The notes under the pieces are model-generated. The model had not been told where the DNA came from, did not search any database, and was given only the letters and a program-made list of their open reading frames with translations. From assembly GCA_963575745.1 (NCBI GenBank), contig CAUYUJ010008091.1, forward strand, positions 262,674-326,673: a DNA stretch of 64,000 nucleotides, read 5' to 3'. This document shows, piece by piece, positions 9,043 through 19,867 of this stretch. Source of the stretch: Prorocentrum cordatum. Lineage: Eukaryota > Sar > Dinophyceae > Prorocentrales > Prorocentraceae. Each line of letters begins with the position of its first letter. Within the stretch, counting starts at the first letter, position 1. A program made the translations under genes and the position numbers.

Positions 9043-12000
9043 ATGACAGACTCGCTCAAGTCAGACGACGTGATTACGAAGGAGAGGGAGCTCATGATCG
9101 AATCACAATACAGACAAAGCAACGAGCAATACATTGACGAATGCACCGACGTCCTACCACCGTTAATCAAGATGCGCAGTAGCTCACAAAGAGAAGACCT
9201 ACTCCGCACGGCCACGCCCACGAGCTTCGACCCCGGCAACGCACAAACACTACGTGAACTACGCGCACAGCATCGACAAGTACTACATCTACATATCCCT
9301 GCACTTTAGCAACGAGTACATACCAGTGCCCACCAAGAAGGGCTGGGCCAAGGCAAAGAGGAAGATGCACATCACAAAAGCCCACCTGCCCGACATCAAC
9401 AGGGAGTAGCCATTCCTACTACAAGAAAAGTTACAAACTGCCCTCAACGGCTGGAAATACTACGGTTCCCACACAAACGTCGAGGCACACTGGTCACAGC
9501 GGCCTGCACAGATCCCATTCTACAGGAAAGCCGACTACAGACCAGACGACAATCCCTTCATCGACGAGGAAGAGCCACCACGACACCCAAGAAGAGTTCC
9601 ACTCACCCATATGACGCGGCCAGAGATCAACGACGACACGGACCACAGCAGAGTACGACTCACACACGCCGACTACAGTGAGGACAACACGCAGAAGAGC
9701 TTCAAAGAGACCTAGTACGCTATCTACCGCCAACAAAGCGTAAAAAAAGGTGCGAATTCCAGATGGAAGAACACTACGCAATCGATACGAAGATCAACTG
9801 CGCAGATCCCGACTACGAGCAGCACACCTTTTTCAGCACCGTGACCGGCTTTAACCACAATGTTACCATGGTATCGGGGTTACCCTCGCTTATCAACTAC
9901 CTAGCAGACTCACGACATATTTCAGGCGCATCAACCCTCCACCCACCATGGGCCACATGCATCATCGACAAGAACAGAAATCACGCCACCAGTCAGCCAC
10001 CAGCAACCAGACTACATCGAGCTCGAAGAGTCCTCCCAATACGAGTGCGACCTACTCAACCAATGGTCAGGTACAGCACGTGTCAAACCAGACAACTGCC
10101 AAGGACCAATCCCACCTACACACTACCAGCTCCTGGCACCGACAATGGGCAACCCAACATGGCCAAGAGAAATAGACCACCCCGCACCCACGCCCATCAC
10201 GGTCTTACACCCCAGCAACCGCGCAATGCGCGCCGACAGCAACCCAACAGACATTCAACCGCAGACCTCTATGGTCCTACCTCGCCCACATGGACCACAA
10301 TTCACCTGCACATGGCCCAAGGTCATCACTACAAAAGGAGGCTTCAAATTCTCGACCGACCTTCCTCCAGAAGACACGCACTAAGGCTTCGCACAACAGC
10401 AGCTTGCCGAGAGATACGACATCGAGAAACGTTACTACGACCACATGGAAAAGGAGCGACACACATGCAATGGAAGCACGAAAATACTGCCACCAGAGCA
10501 AGCCATTCACAACTTTACCCTCAAGAACGAAAAGAACAAACGCGACAAGGGAAGAACCGACACCAGCCACGAATACACACCACCACCACCTGCCGAGACA
10601 CCAACACCACCGGCACAAACAACAGCCAACAACAGACCCAACCCATGGAGAGACGTACCTGTGCCCATCTACGACACCACAGACTCCGACGAAAGCACCG
10701 ACGAAAACGACCCATGGGCAAAGATGAACGGAGCATCAGACACACGAATTTTACCTTACGTCCCTCAAACCAAACCAATACCACGACATGCAGTGTCCTA
10801 GTGGTTGGACAGCGTATTGCTACTGCGCCAACGACACGGGCGCCGACGGCTACGAGGACGACAGACGGCACTACGCACTACGCCGTCTACTACCACGGGC
10901 AATACAACACGTACACGTACAGGTTCCCATAACGACGGCCTCCTCTTTCCTGGATGGCACAGGTACCTCAACAAGTACAGCAACGAGATGTTCGTGCACC
11001 AAAACGGACATCCATTTCTACCGCGCCCGCCGCTCCGACCAAACTCCAGAACTACACCGTTGTCGGCATTGCATCCACCCTACCACCAACGACCCCAACC
11101 AAAACATTCAGGCTCAAAAACGCCACCCGCGCAGACATGCATCTACCAATGCCTAGGCCGCCCAACCTCCCCACATTCACACGCTACGGCACCGACCTCC
11201 AGGCATTCGCGGCACACTACCGAAACAACGCAGCCCTACGGCCCTAAGTAGGAACGACCAACCAGCATTCCCAATCACTACTCACTGGAAATCAGTCTCC
11301 CCTCAATTCCAACAGGATCGCTGCAGTGCAAGAAGTTGCTCGATGGCCCAACGCTTGCCACAACGCCAACAAACCCATGAAGTACGACTGGGCACAAGAT
11401 ACGAGGCACGGCTACACTAACGCAACAGATCTGCAACCAGACCTCGACCAACCACAACACCACACCAACACAGACCGACAGCGACAGCTCCAGTGAAGCG
11501 AACGACCATGCCGACGCCATCAAACAAGTAAAACCACCACCTCACACACAAACCGCAATACCCGAGAAACGCGCACCCACACTGCCAACACAATGGCAAA
11601 CACACGACACGCAGACGCAAGACCTACACACAGGCACTAACGACGCGCCCACCGCATCAGCCACAACCAACCAACTCCCAGTCAAGGAGCCACCTCCGCT
11701 GCCCAACTTGCCGACCACACAAAACGTAAGCACACCGTCCCATCATAACGACAACCAGCCCATCGCGACAGCACACCAGCAAATTGCTGCGCCGACATCG
11801 CCAACGCCGGAGCTTCCACCTACTTCTACCAGCATTACACCCGACAAGAGCACTCCACTACCTGCTCTAGCACACAACGCACTGCACACCCACTCACACA
11901 TGCACCACGGCAACATTCCCAACCAACCGATGCCCATACAGCTACTAAGCAACACCAACCCACCTACCACGTTGACTACGACCCACAGCGCGCGTCCAGC

Positions 12001-12728
12001 CAGACCACCACCTGCCCACCCCACGGCAGGGGCCAAACCAACCAACGTAAAAAAAGCCGAAGACCACACCCAGCGACAGCGCCACACCGACAACGGCAGC
12101 AACACGAGCACCACAAGTCAAAGCCATCAACAAGTGGTCCAATTTCGAGCTCACCATGCCAACTCATCCACCACCACCTGTACTACAAATACCTATCAGC
12201 TGCCCACCAGACGAACATACCAGGCCGCAGCAGTCGATGCAGGAGCTACCCATCAGAAAAATGGCCCACAAACGTTCGCCACGCCACCTTACACACCTAC
12301 TTTCCTAACCTTGCACCACAAGCAACCGCCACATACAGCGCAGCAGCAAGACAAGGAGGCCAGCACATTCTCATCGTCAACCGACGCATCGTCTTCGTCA
12401 ACAACATAGGCGACCCGACATGCCAGAACTACATCGACAGGCTCCGCTCGCACCAGTCGCGAGACGAGATCCACATCCACAGCCCCCGCGACCATCCACA
12501 CTGTGCACCTTTCAAAGAGCCCCCTCCCAGACAGAGCGTACGACTATACAAGATCCCACCCAAACGCAAGCCGACGAGTCGTACTGACACAGATCAAGCT
12601 ACGGAACAATCAGGCACGGTAGCAGGCCACCGCGATATTCACCTCCACTACCCCTATCTCTTCTATTACCGCAGAAGGAGAACAAGTGAGTTTCGCCGAT
12701 GCACAATGCGAAATCACGGACACATAAG
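9043..12728 (+). pseudogene. AC-rich, frameshifted coding region of unknown family
   Basis: I do not recognise this protein. The plus strand is strongly A- and C-rich with few G and T. Protein-like segments follow each other in changing frames: 9043-9240 (MTDSLKSDDV...), 9242-9715 (HYVNYAHSIDKYYIYISLHF...; TAG at 9407), 9682-9930 (EELQRDLVRYLPPTKRKK...), 9985-10801 (DYIELEESSQYECDLLNQW...; TAA at 10382, TAG at 10799), 10788-10930 (GWTAYCYCANDTGADGYEDD), about 10930-11030 (PGWHRYLNKYSNEMFVHQNG), 11030-11247 (LQNYTVVGIASTLPPTTPTK), 11383-12409 (Thr/Pro/His-rich linker-like) and 12181-12728 (GGQHILIVNRRIVFVNNIGD). The codon-level look, the hydrophobic blocks and the shared strand argue for one ancient 3.7-kb coding unit with at least five frame changes and three internal stops. 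The segment near 9380 has an MHIT motif that weakly recalls one half of a 2H phosphoesterase signature, which I treat as unproven. A virus-like or transposon origin is possible. Confidence 0.5.
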
Positions 12729-12754
12729 CGCCTCCTCACGTGACATCCTTCTCC

Positions 12755-14590
12755 CACTGATGCGCACTACACCCCCTTCCCCGTCGCGGTGCCGACACGC
12801 TGGTGGCGCCTCACTCCCTAGTGCAGGTTTGGGGTACTCCTACAAAGCCCTGGGCCGCAGCCCTGGTATTGCTGGTCACTTTGAGGGACCCGGGTACAGG
12901 CTACCCTCCTTTTACAACCACACACCGTGCCCACTTGCCGTGCATCAGGCCGACCTCTTTCTGTGCCACAGCCCACGCGAGAGCAGTCTGCCCACGAGCG
13001 CGGACCTTGCGCACGAGCAGCCCATCATTTTGGCAGTGCATCACCAGCTCTTCCTCGTACTCTCGTCTCTGGTGCGCGTTGCACCCCGTCTTTCCGCTGC
13101 CGCGGATCCGACACGCTGGTTGCCCTAACATCTTAATGCATGTTTGGGGTACGCCTTAAAACACCCTGGGTCGCAGCCCCAGCATTGCTAGTCACATTTG
13201 GGGGTCCTGATACAGGCTACCCTCCTTTTACAATCGCACGCAGTGCGCACTTGGGTCCCCACTGGGGTCGGACCCCGCTCTGCAGACATGACCCTTCCGC
13301 CCTGGCACAGGTCGACTTCTTACGTGCCACACCCTAAGAGCGAGCAGTTTGCCCACGAGTACGGAATTTGCGCACCAGCAACTACTACTCTTGGCCTCAC
13401 ATCCCCACCACTGATACGACTTACACCCTTCTTTTCTCCGTCGCGCTATCCGACACGCTGGTGGCGCCTCACTTCAGCAATCGGTTTGGAGAACGCCGAG
13501 AAAACCCTGGGTCGCAGCCCTAGTATTGCAATTCACATGTTTACTATGGCCAGTCGCTTTTTTTGTGCCATGCGCACCAGCAGCTGCTACCCGTGGCCTC
13601 ACATCAAGATGTTCGATTCTCGACCTCCTCCACTGATGCGGCTACACCCTTCTTTTCTCCGACGCGCTGTATACCCTTCTTTTCTCCGACGCGCTGTCCG
13701 ACACGCTGGTGGCTCCGACCTCAGTAGCAGGTCTGGGATACGCCTACAAAACCCTGGGTCGCAGCCCCAGCATTGCAAGTCATCGTTGTTTACGACGGCC
13801 AATCGCGCACGTAGTTTAGACAACACGGGCAGTACCCCAAGAACTGCTAGAACAGTGGGTCGTTCCTTACAGCAGCAGCATTACCCACACATCTCACATT
13901 CCCAAGTTTGGGGCACGCCTAAAAAACCCTGGGTGGCAGCCCAAGCACTGCTACCTGTTCCTTCACCATAGGTTTGGGGTACGCCTACAAAGCCCTGGGT
14001 CGCAGCCTTAGTACTGCTAGCACCTCCTTTTACGATGACCAGACGCGCACTTAGCTCAAAACACGGGCAGCATCCCAAGAACTGCTAGGAAAACGGCTGG
14101 TCTTCTACAGGAAAGGCCCTCACCATTCGGAGGCCGTAGTGCAGCAAGCCGACTTCTTTCTGTGCCACATCCTGCGCGTGAGCAACCTGCCCACGATGGA
14201 CTTCGCACACCAGCAACTGCTACCTTTGGCCTCACACTGTCTTCGCATTCTCTCCTCTCCTGCTGTTTCCTTGATGCGACTTGCACCCTTCCCTCGCCGT
14301 GGGCGCTGACCGACACGCTGGTGGCCCCCCACTCTCAGTAACAGGTGTAGGGCTCGCCTACAAAAAAAAACCTCGGCCGCTGCCCTAGCACTGCACGCCA
14401 CGTTGACGATGGCCAGTCCAGCACCCGTGTTGCAAAACACGGGCAGCATCCGAAGAACTGCCAGGAAAGGAACGGGATAGGACGTGTATCATCGGGGGCC
14501 GGTGGGGACGAGCACTACGGTTTGGGGTACGCCTGCCTTAAACCCTGGGCAGCAACCCTAGAACTGCTCAGAGTGCCTTCTTTTGTTCGT
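12755..14590. repeat. degenerate satellite, unit about 300-350 bp
   Basis: The start motif GGTTTGGGGTACGCCTACAA followed by CCCTGGGTCGCAGCCC occurs at about 12831, 13141, 13487, 13730, 13909, 13973, 14343 and 14520. The preceding motif CCGACACGCTGGTGGC recurs at about 12793, 13106, 13447, 13697 and 14310. A third block (GAGCAGTTTGCCCACGAG... then CGCACCAGCAACTGCTAC) recurs at 12985, 13340 and 14180. Unit length varies because pieces are deleted. No coding frame is conserved between units. Confidence 0.85.
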
Positions 14591-14885
14591 GCGCAGGGCG
14601 ATCGTTGCACTTGCCTTGAAACATACGCTGAGACTTACAAAAGATCTAAGGTTGTGATCATACGTGTCGTTGTTACTGTTGTTGTTTTACCCTTGTTGCT
14701 GTTGTGTTATCACACTAAGGCGAGTGTCGTCACACATGGCGGGCGCCTACTCTCGCAAATCGTCTTCGCCACCGCCTTTTCTCTTACATTTTCTGCGGCG
14801 CCCACCAGGCGTTTTTGACCCGAGTCGTCTTTCGGTTTCACTCAAGAACGCCACAGTCATAGCATTCAGGTTTGGTCAACGTGAA

Positions 14886-14916
14886 AGGAGGAGGAGGAGG
14901 AGGAGGAGGAGCCCAG
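14886..14916 (+). repeat. (GGA)n tract bordering the LINE 3' end
   Basis: Ten GGA triplets lie 25 nt downstream of the ORF2 stop codon of the minus-strand LINE. A similar tract borders the 5' end at 21097-21140. Confidence 0.9.
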
Positions 14917-14941
14917 CGTACCGAGGGAAGGAGTCTCCCGC

Positions 14942-17900
14942 CTACGCCCACGATGCCGAAGAATTTGCCGCGGGCGGCAGGGGCGGGGGCGCGCAGGGCG
15001 CGCCAGAAATGCGCAGCACGTCGAACTCGACGTCGGGCGCAGCCGTATTTATATTCGGAGGCAAGCGGGAAGCAGGGGAGACGCACGCAGCAGCAGGAGC
15101 AGAGTTCGGGAGCGAAGGACAGGTGGAGGGGTGACCGCAGGGCACGGGGCTGCGCAAGAGCGAAGGGGAGGGCGCGGCCAGGGAGGCGATCGGGGGGGCG
15201 ACGAGCGGGGACGGTGTGAGAGACATGGCAGGCCGCTCATTTTCCGCACGGTGCTCAGAGGGTGCCGAGGGCGGCGCCAATGAAGAAGTCGGCGCCACTG
15301 ATGGAGAGGGCCTCATTGAAGAACGCGTGGCAATCGGAGGAGGGGTGCGCGCCGTCTGCCGAGCTGCCACCAGGTTCGCAGGATTTCGTCCGGCACGTGG
15401 CGACTGTGAGCCCGAACACGACAACGGGATTTGCGATCTAACGCCAACGGACCAGAGTCCCGAATCACGGCAATGAGCGCGTGGCGACGGCGAGCCCGAA
15501 CACGACAACGGGACTTGCGCTCTAACGCCAGAGGAGAGATGCTCCTCACCGAGGCAGTGGGGACGTGGCGACGTGCAGCCCGAACACGACAACGGGACTT
15601 GCGATCTAACGCCAGGGCCCAAGATGGGCGACACGAGGCATCCAGCACCAGGCGACGGTGAGCCCGAACACGACATCGGGACTTGCGATCTAACGCCGAT
15701 GGGGGGCGACGAGGGAAGCGAGCCCGTAGTCGAGAGCGTCATTGGCGGGGACGGCGACACCGGTGCACAGGGCGAAATTGTGGCTGTCGGCGACACTGAC
15801 GCAGAGGCAGCCGCCATCCATGAAGCTCGCAACGCCGTTGGCGATGAGGGGGGCGCCCTCGGAGCTGAAGTGGATCGCGTCGACGACGGGGGCGCGGAGG
15901 GAGGCGGGGAGGATGTCGGCGAGGCCGATGGGGTGCACGTAGCCAGCGGCGTCGCAGGACACTGAAAGTCATCATCGGCGTCGGAGTCCGACGGGATCGT
16001 GGCGATGGCCGTGGAAACTGTGGATGTGTCGGTGTCCGACGACGAGACGGCAGGGGTGAGTCTCGGAGACGATCCCGTAGAAGAGGAGGACGAAGAGCTG
16101 CGGATGAGATAGTCCCGTCGGCCGAGCTGGTCGCGGTCGATCTCCGTGCACTTCATCGGTGACGCAAGCTGCATCGAGCGTGCACCCGCGAGAGCGCAAC
16201 TGCGGAGGAGGGACGGGGATAGGGGCCACACGGGCGCCAACCTCGCTTCGTTGTACATGTTGTAGGCGGCCGCCATGGCCGAGAAGGTGGCAAGCGAGGG
16301 ATCAGAAAGACCCCATCTGGTCATCCACGGGAGCGGGAACGGTCTCGCGAGGGCCTGCCGCAGGGCGCGGTGCATGACTGGGCATCTCGCGTAGTGACGT
16401 AGCGAGTCGAGCTTGCCAAGACACCCAAAAACGCACGGCTTCTGCCCCTCAGGCGAGATGATACGGGCCGAGGTCATCCACCCATCCGTCCAGGTGCGCA
16501 AGACAGCCATGGCCCATGAACACGGGCAGCGGGCGAGGACGCTCTTGAACACGCCCCAGTCGATGTGCGCAAGGAGGCCCGCAGACCTGCCTGCAAACTT
16601 CCTCAGGCGCAGCACGAAGAGGTCGGTGATCGGCTTGTTCAGGCACGCCAGGTCCCGCAGAGCGACATGCGCCGCACGCTGAGGACGAGGGCGAGGACGG
16701 CCACCCTCACGCAGTTCTGCCAGCGCAGCGTCGGCAGCTCGAGCCCCAAAGACAGCCAGAGGGCCAGGAGGAGGGGTGCCCGCGGCCGCCAGCTCCAGAT
16801 TCTCCACGAAGGCGGGGGCCAGCCAGAAGGACGGGTACGGCTTACCTGACGCAAGCATGGATAGGGTGGCATCGTACGGGGCAGAGCTCGCGTGGTCCCG
16901 CAGCTGCTGGAGAAGCGCCTCCCAGGCAGGGAACGTGTGCAGCGCAGCCCGCGAGATGGTGGCAGCGGCCAGGTGCCCCCACCGCGTGCACCGAGGGCCG
17001 CCCCACAGTGCGAGCTGCGTCCAGTGGTCGAGGGCGAAGGTGCCGAGCGGAATGCGGAACACCTGCGCGAGCGTCGACAACTCGGGCTGCAACACAGACG
17101 CTGGTGGCCAGCAGAATTGGGCAACGTACGATATTGTCGTGACGGCCCGCGTATTGTACAGTGTAGCGGAAAGGCTGGCGGGAGTGGTTCCCCGCCCAAT
17201 GGCTTGGGCCCTGAGACGCAATTTGGCGACGGGGTCAATCCACGACGTGGACGGAACAACAGCAGGTCCCATCCAGAGGCCCAAGTAGAGCAGCTTGGGG
17301 GCCACCTCGAACGAGCTCCATTCGGGGACCACGCGGGAAACCCACTGGGAGACTGCTGTAGAGAGGCTGGGCGAGAACCTGTCAGAGAGCGGGACAATCT
17401 TGCATTTCGAGACCTTCAGAGCGAGGTTGGCCATGTCCGAGGCCAGCTTCATGACCTGATAAACCTGAACAAGGTGCCGAATGGACAATAGCGTACCCCC
17501 AATGTCATCAGCACAGGCCCGAACCAGGCCAAGGCCAGCGGCCTCCACCCGAGACGCCAGGTCGACCAGGAAGACGGCCGTACTTAATGCATAGAGAGTG
17601 CCCGACAGGGCACAGCCCTGGATGATGCCGCTCTGGGTCCAGAAGATGTGCACAAGCGAGCCTAAGTGCGAGACCACCCCCTCCACCGAAGCATAAAGGA
17701 ACGCGACGAAGGACACGAAAGCGTCAGGCAGCTTGAGAGCCCTGAGGGAGAGAATGAGGAAGTCCTGATTCAGAGACGGGAAGGCTTGGCCGAAGTCCAG
17801 GGAATACAGCACAGGGATATCGGAGGACCCGTGGGGCACGATCGACATCTGGCGAGACGACACGTCGAGCTCGAGGATGTTGTTGCCGAAATTCCTACCC

Positions 17901-19867
17901 GGTATGAAACCCCGCTGGCACGGCGGGGCAAGGGAGATCAGGGCGGGGCGAATCGCCCGATTGACAGTGGACGAGATGAGCTTCAAGTCACAGTTCCTGA
18001 GGCCCAGGACCCGAACCTTGTCAGGAGAGCGTGAGCAGCTGGCGTCGCGCAGCTCCAAGTCCGTAACGTTTTTGGGCAGAAAAATCTGGATCGTGTCACT
18101 AGTGTTCGCAAACAACTCCTGGCCCTTGAGAACCCAACCAAGAGCATCCCACAGTATGTCAGCCCCCCACGAGGACGCCGCCCATGCCGCATACGGAAGA
18201 GCATCAGGGCCAGGGGCAGAGTGTTGGGCGGACCGAATCGCACGCCGTAGCATGTTTTTCGAAGGCGGAGGGAGGTGAAGGTCGGCAGGAAGGTCAGGAG
18301 CGAGGCGGTGTAGGTAAGGAACAGCGGCATCGGAGTCCCACGGCTTTCTCTGGAATACGGGGGCCCAGTGCTCCGAGAGAACCCGCAGCCGATCAGAGGG
18401 GACACTGACCGCACAGCCATCAGGGGCGATAACCGACGATAGCGATATCCTTCGGTTGAGCGGGGACCAGAGACGAGCACGCCGTTCAAGTGCGCGGACC
18501 TGGGCACGAATTTGGGCGCGGTCACCTTCACGCCGTCTGCGGTCTTCAAGTTCAGCCTTCGCGGACTCCGCAGCCTCCGTCTGGACCTGGTCGACCCAAG
18601 CCTGGAAAGAGGGTGGATGGCGGATCTCGACCTTCCCGTTGGTGACCGATATCATGTCTATGGCCAGGGGGTGGGAGTCCTGGAGCCTGGAAGCCATGCG
18701 CACGTCCTGCCTCCATACCACACGGGCAAGGGCACGAGCAAGCAGGAGGCAAGTGCGGGGATGATGTGGTCTGTCACGAAAGAGGGCGTCCCTGGTCTCC
18801 GCGGCCGCAATCTTCAAAAGCTCCTTGTACTTTTCAACCTTGAACGGGGGCGACATGGAGTCCCACGGGATGCAAGAGCACAGCCCCTCCAGGCGACGCT
18901 TGAAACCAGGCTCAGAGAACAGGTGCTTGGGAATAGGGCGGGATTCCACAGGACGAGGTGGACGGCAGGCAAGCGAGAGAACGACAGCAGCATGGTCGGA
19001 AATCTTTTTGCCAAAGACGGCCGCAGGCGAGCCAAGCGTGCCGATCTGGACAAACAGCTGGCAGAGCTGCCAGCCCGTGATCGAACAGAATACGCGGTCG
19101 ATCGTCGCGCACGAGTCGTTGAACTTCTCGTAGTGCGTGGGGTCCTCGCACGCGATCTCAGTCAGCAGGGCGAGGGCCTGGCGCCACTTGGGTGCCTGCA
19201 CATGGTGGCACTTCGACAGCTTGCGCACGGCCGCCGCGGGGGCAGCGAGCGCGAGAGCCTCGTGCGTGGCAAAATTGAAGTCCCCGAGGACGAAGGTGGT
19301 GTACATGTCGGGGTCAAGGGCGGCAGCACGTTGCGATGCACGTATCGCAGCAGCGACTTCACGAACTTGCTGGGCGGACAGTCCATGGTTGTGAACGTTG
19401 AAAATGTCGAGCGTGCGGCAGTCATCCCAAACTCGGACTAGCATCACTCGGCCAGGCACCAGAACAGTAGACGACGAAGACGGAGCAGACGGGCCCTGAC
19501 TAGCAAGCGGCGGGAGCACCACGGCAACCCCACCCCGCCGATGACCGTCATCTGCGTCCGAGGTGAAGCTGGAGTGGATCGTGAGGCCCGAGGCGATCGA
19601 GCGGAAGAACGAGACGAGCTGGCAGTGGTCCTGGTGCACCTCCTGCAGGGCGATGATCGTGGAGAGGGGACGCATAGAGAGAACGTACTTTCTCTTCAGG
19701 ATGGCCTTATCCCCACCAGCCTGAAGAAGAGCCCGAGAGTTCCACGTAGCGATCCGAAACGTGGGTGCCGTTGAACCAGGAGGCGGAGGAGGAAGACGAA
19801 ATAGCCCAGCGGCGCTAAAGGCACCACTGGCTGGGATCGGAGGGGTGCGTGAGCTCCTTGACCGCAT
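14942..19867 (-). CDS. LINE ORF2: endonuclease-reverse transcriptase polyprotein
   Basis: The 1641-residue frame starts at the ATG at 19867, the last methionine before the endonuclease, and overlaps ORF1 by 53 nt. Residues 36-299 form an apurinic-like endonuclease with TFRIATWN (36-43), LQE (74-76), RRGGVAVVL (110-118), GDFNF (195-199), IDRVF (256-260) and SDH (290-292), covering the usual Asn, Glu, Asp/Asn and Asp-His catalytic positions. The reverse transcriptase follows with PGPDALPY (552-559), FLPK (596-599), RGFIPGR (652-658), LDFGQAFPS (690-698; Asp691), SGIIQGCALSG (746-756), CADD (785-788, both aspartates kept, Cys in place of the usual Tyr/Phe) and YLGLWMGP (861-868). A CX3CX8HX3C knuckle lies at 1145-1162. 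The last 470 residues are Ser/Pro-rich with four repeats of about 27 residues. Open frame continues upstream to 20992, but there it shadows ORF1. The element family is clear; activity is not shown. Confidence 0.9.
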   Translation of the reverse strand: MRSRSSRTPPIPASGAFSAAGLFRLPPPPPGSTAPTFRIATWNSRALLQAGGDKAILKRKYVLSMRPLSTIIALQEVHQDHCQLVSFFRSIASGLTIHSSFTSDADDGHRRGGVAVVLPPLASQGPSAPSSSSTVLVPGRVMLVRVWDDCRTLDIFNVHNHGLSAQQVREVAAAIRASQRAAALDPDMYTTFVLGDFNFATHEALALAAPAAAVRKLSKCHHVQAPKWRQALALLTEIACEDPTHYEKFNDSCATIDRVFCSITGWQLCQLFVQIGTLGSPAAVFGKKISDHAAVVLSLACRPPRPVESRPIPKHLFSEPGFKRRLEGLCSCIPWDSMSPPFKVEKYKELLKIAAAETRDALFRDRPHHPRTCLLLARALARVVWRQDVRMASRLQDSHPLAIDMISVTNGKVEIRHPPSFQAWVDQVQTEAAESAKAELEDRRRREGDRAQIRAQVRALERRARLWSPLNRRISLSSVIAPDGCAVSVPSDRLRVLSEHWAPVFQRKPWDSDAAVPYLHRLAPDLPADLHLPPPSKNMLRRAIRSAQHSAPGPDALPYAAWAASSWGADILWDALGWVLKGQELFANTSDTIQIFLPKNVTDLELRDASCSRSPDKVRVLGLRNCDLKLISSTVNRAIRPALISLAPPCQRGFIPGRNFGNNILELDVSSRQMSIVPHGSSDIPVLYSLDFGQAFPSLNQDFLILSLRALKLPDAFVSFVAFLYASVEGVVSHLGSLVHIFWTQSGIIQGCALSGTLYALSTAVFLVDLASRVEAAGLGLVRACADDIGGTLLSIRHLVQVYQVMKLASDMANLALKVSKCKIVPLSDRFSPSLSTAVSQWVSRVVPEWSSFEVAPKLLYLGLWMGPAVVPSTSWIDPVAKLRLRAQAIGRGTTPASLSATLYNTRAVTTISYVAQFCWPPASVLQPELSTLAQVFRIPLGTFALDHWTQLALWGGPRCTRWGHLAAATISRAALHTFPAWEALLQQLRDHASSAPYDATLSMLASGKPYPSFWLAPAFVENLELAAAGTPPPGPLAVFGARAADAALAELREGGRPRPRPQRAAHVALRDLACLNKPITDLFVLRLRKFAGRSAGLLAHIDWGVFKSVLARCPCSWAMAVLRTWTDGWMTSARIISPEGQKPCVFGCLGKLDSLRHYARCPVMHRALRQALARPFPLPWMTRWGLSDPSLATFSAMAAAYNMYNEARLAPVWPLSPSLLRSCALAGARSMQLASPMKCTEIDRDQLGRRDYLIRSSSSSSSTGSSPRLTPAVSSSDTDTSTVSTAIATIPSDSDADDDFQCPATPLATCTPSASPTSSPPPSAPPSSTRSTSAPRAPPSSPTALRASWMAAASASVSPTATISPCAPVSPSPPMTLSTTGSLPSSPPIGVRSQVPMSCSGSPSPGAGCLVSPILGPGVRSQVPLSCSGCTSPRPHCLGEEHLSSGVRAQVPLSCSGSPSPRAHCRDSGLWSVGVRSQIPLSCSGSQSPRAGRNPANLVAARQTARTPPPIATRSSMRPSPSVAPTSSLAPPSAPSEHRAENERPAMSLTPSPLVAPPIASLAAPSPSLLRSPVPCGHPSTCPSLPNSAPAAACVSPASRLPPNINTAAPDVEFDVLRISGAPCAPPPLPPAANSSASWA
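15400..15705 (-). repeat. four-copy repeat of about 82 bp inside ORF2
   Basis: On the plus strand GCCCGAACACGACAACGGGA followed by TTGCGATCTAACGCC occurs four times, at about 15411, 15491, 15572 and 15662. The spacing keeps the ORF2 frame, giving repeats of the type GVRSQVPLSCSGSPSPRA with a shared SCSG core. Frame preservation suggests the repeat grew under coding constraint or very recently. Confidence 0.85.

Noticed and set aside
9243-9420. 2H phosphoesterase domain in the AC-rich island
   Set aside because: Only one MHIT-like motif is visible, and the second H-x-T/S motif of the family was not found, so the function is not assigned.
9043-12728. Alternative genetic code with TAG/TAA as Gln
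   Set aside because: The intact LINE ORFs use normal stops, and the island also has many frame changes, so decay explains it better.
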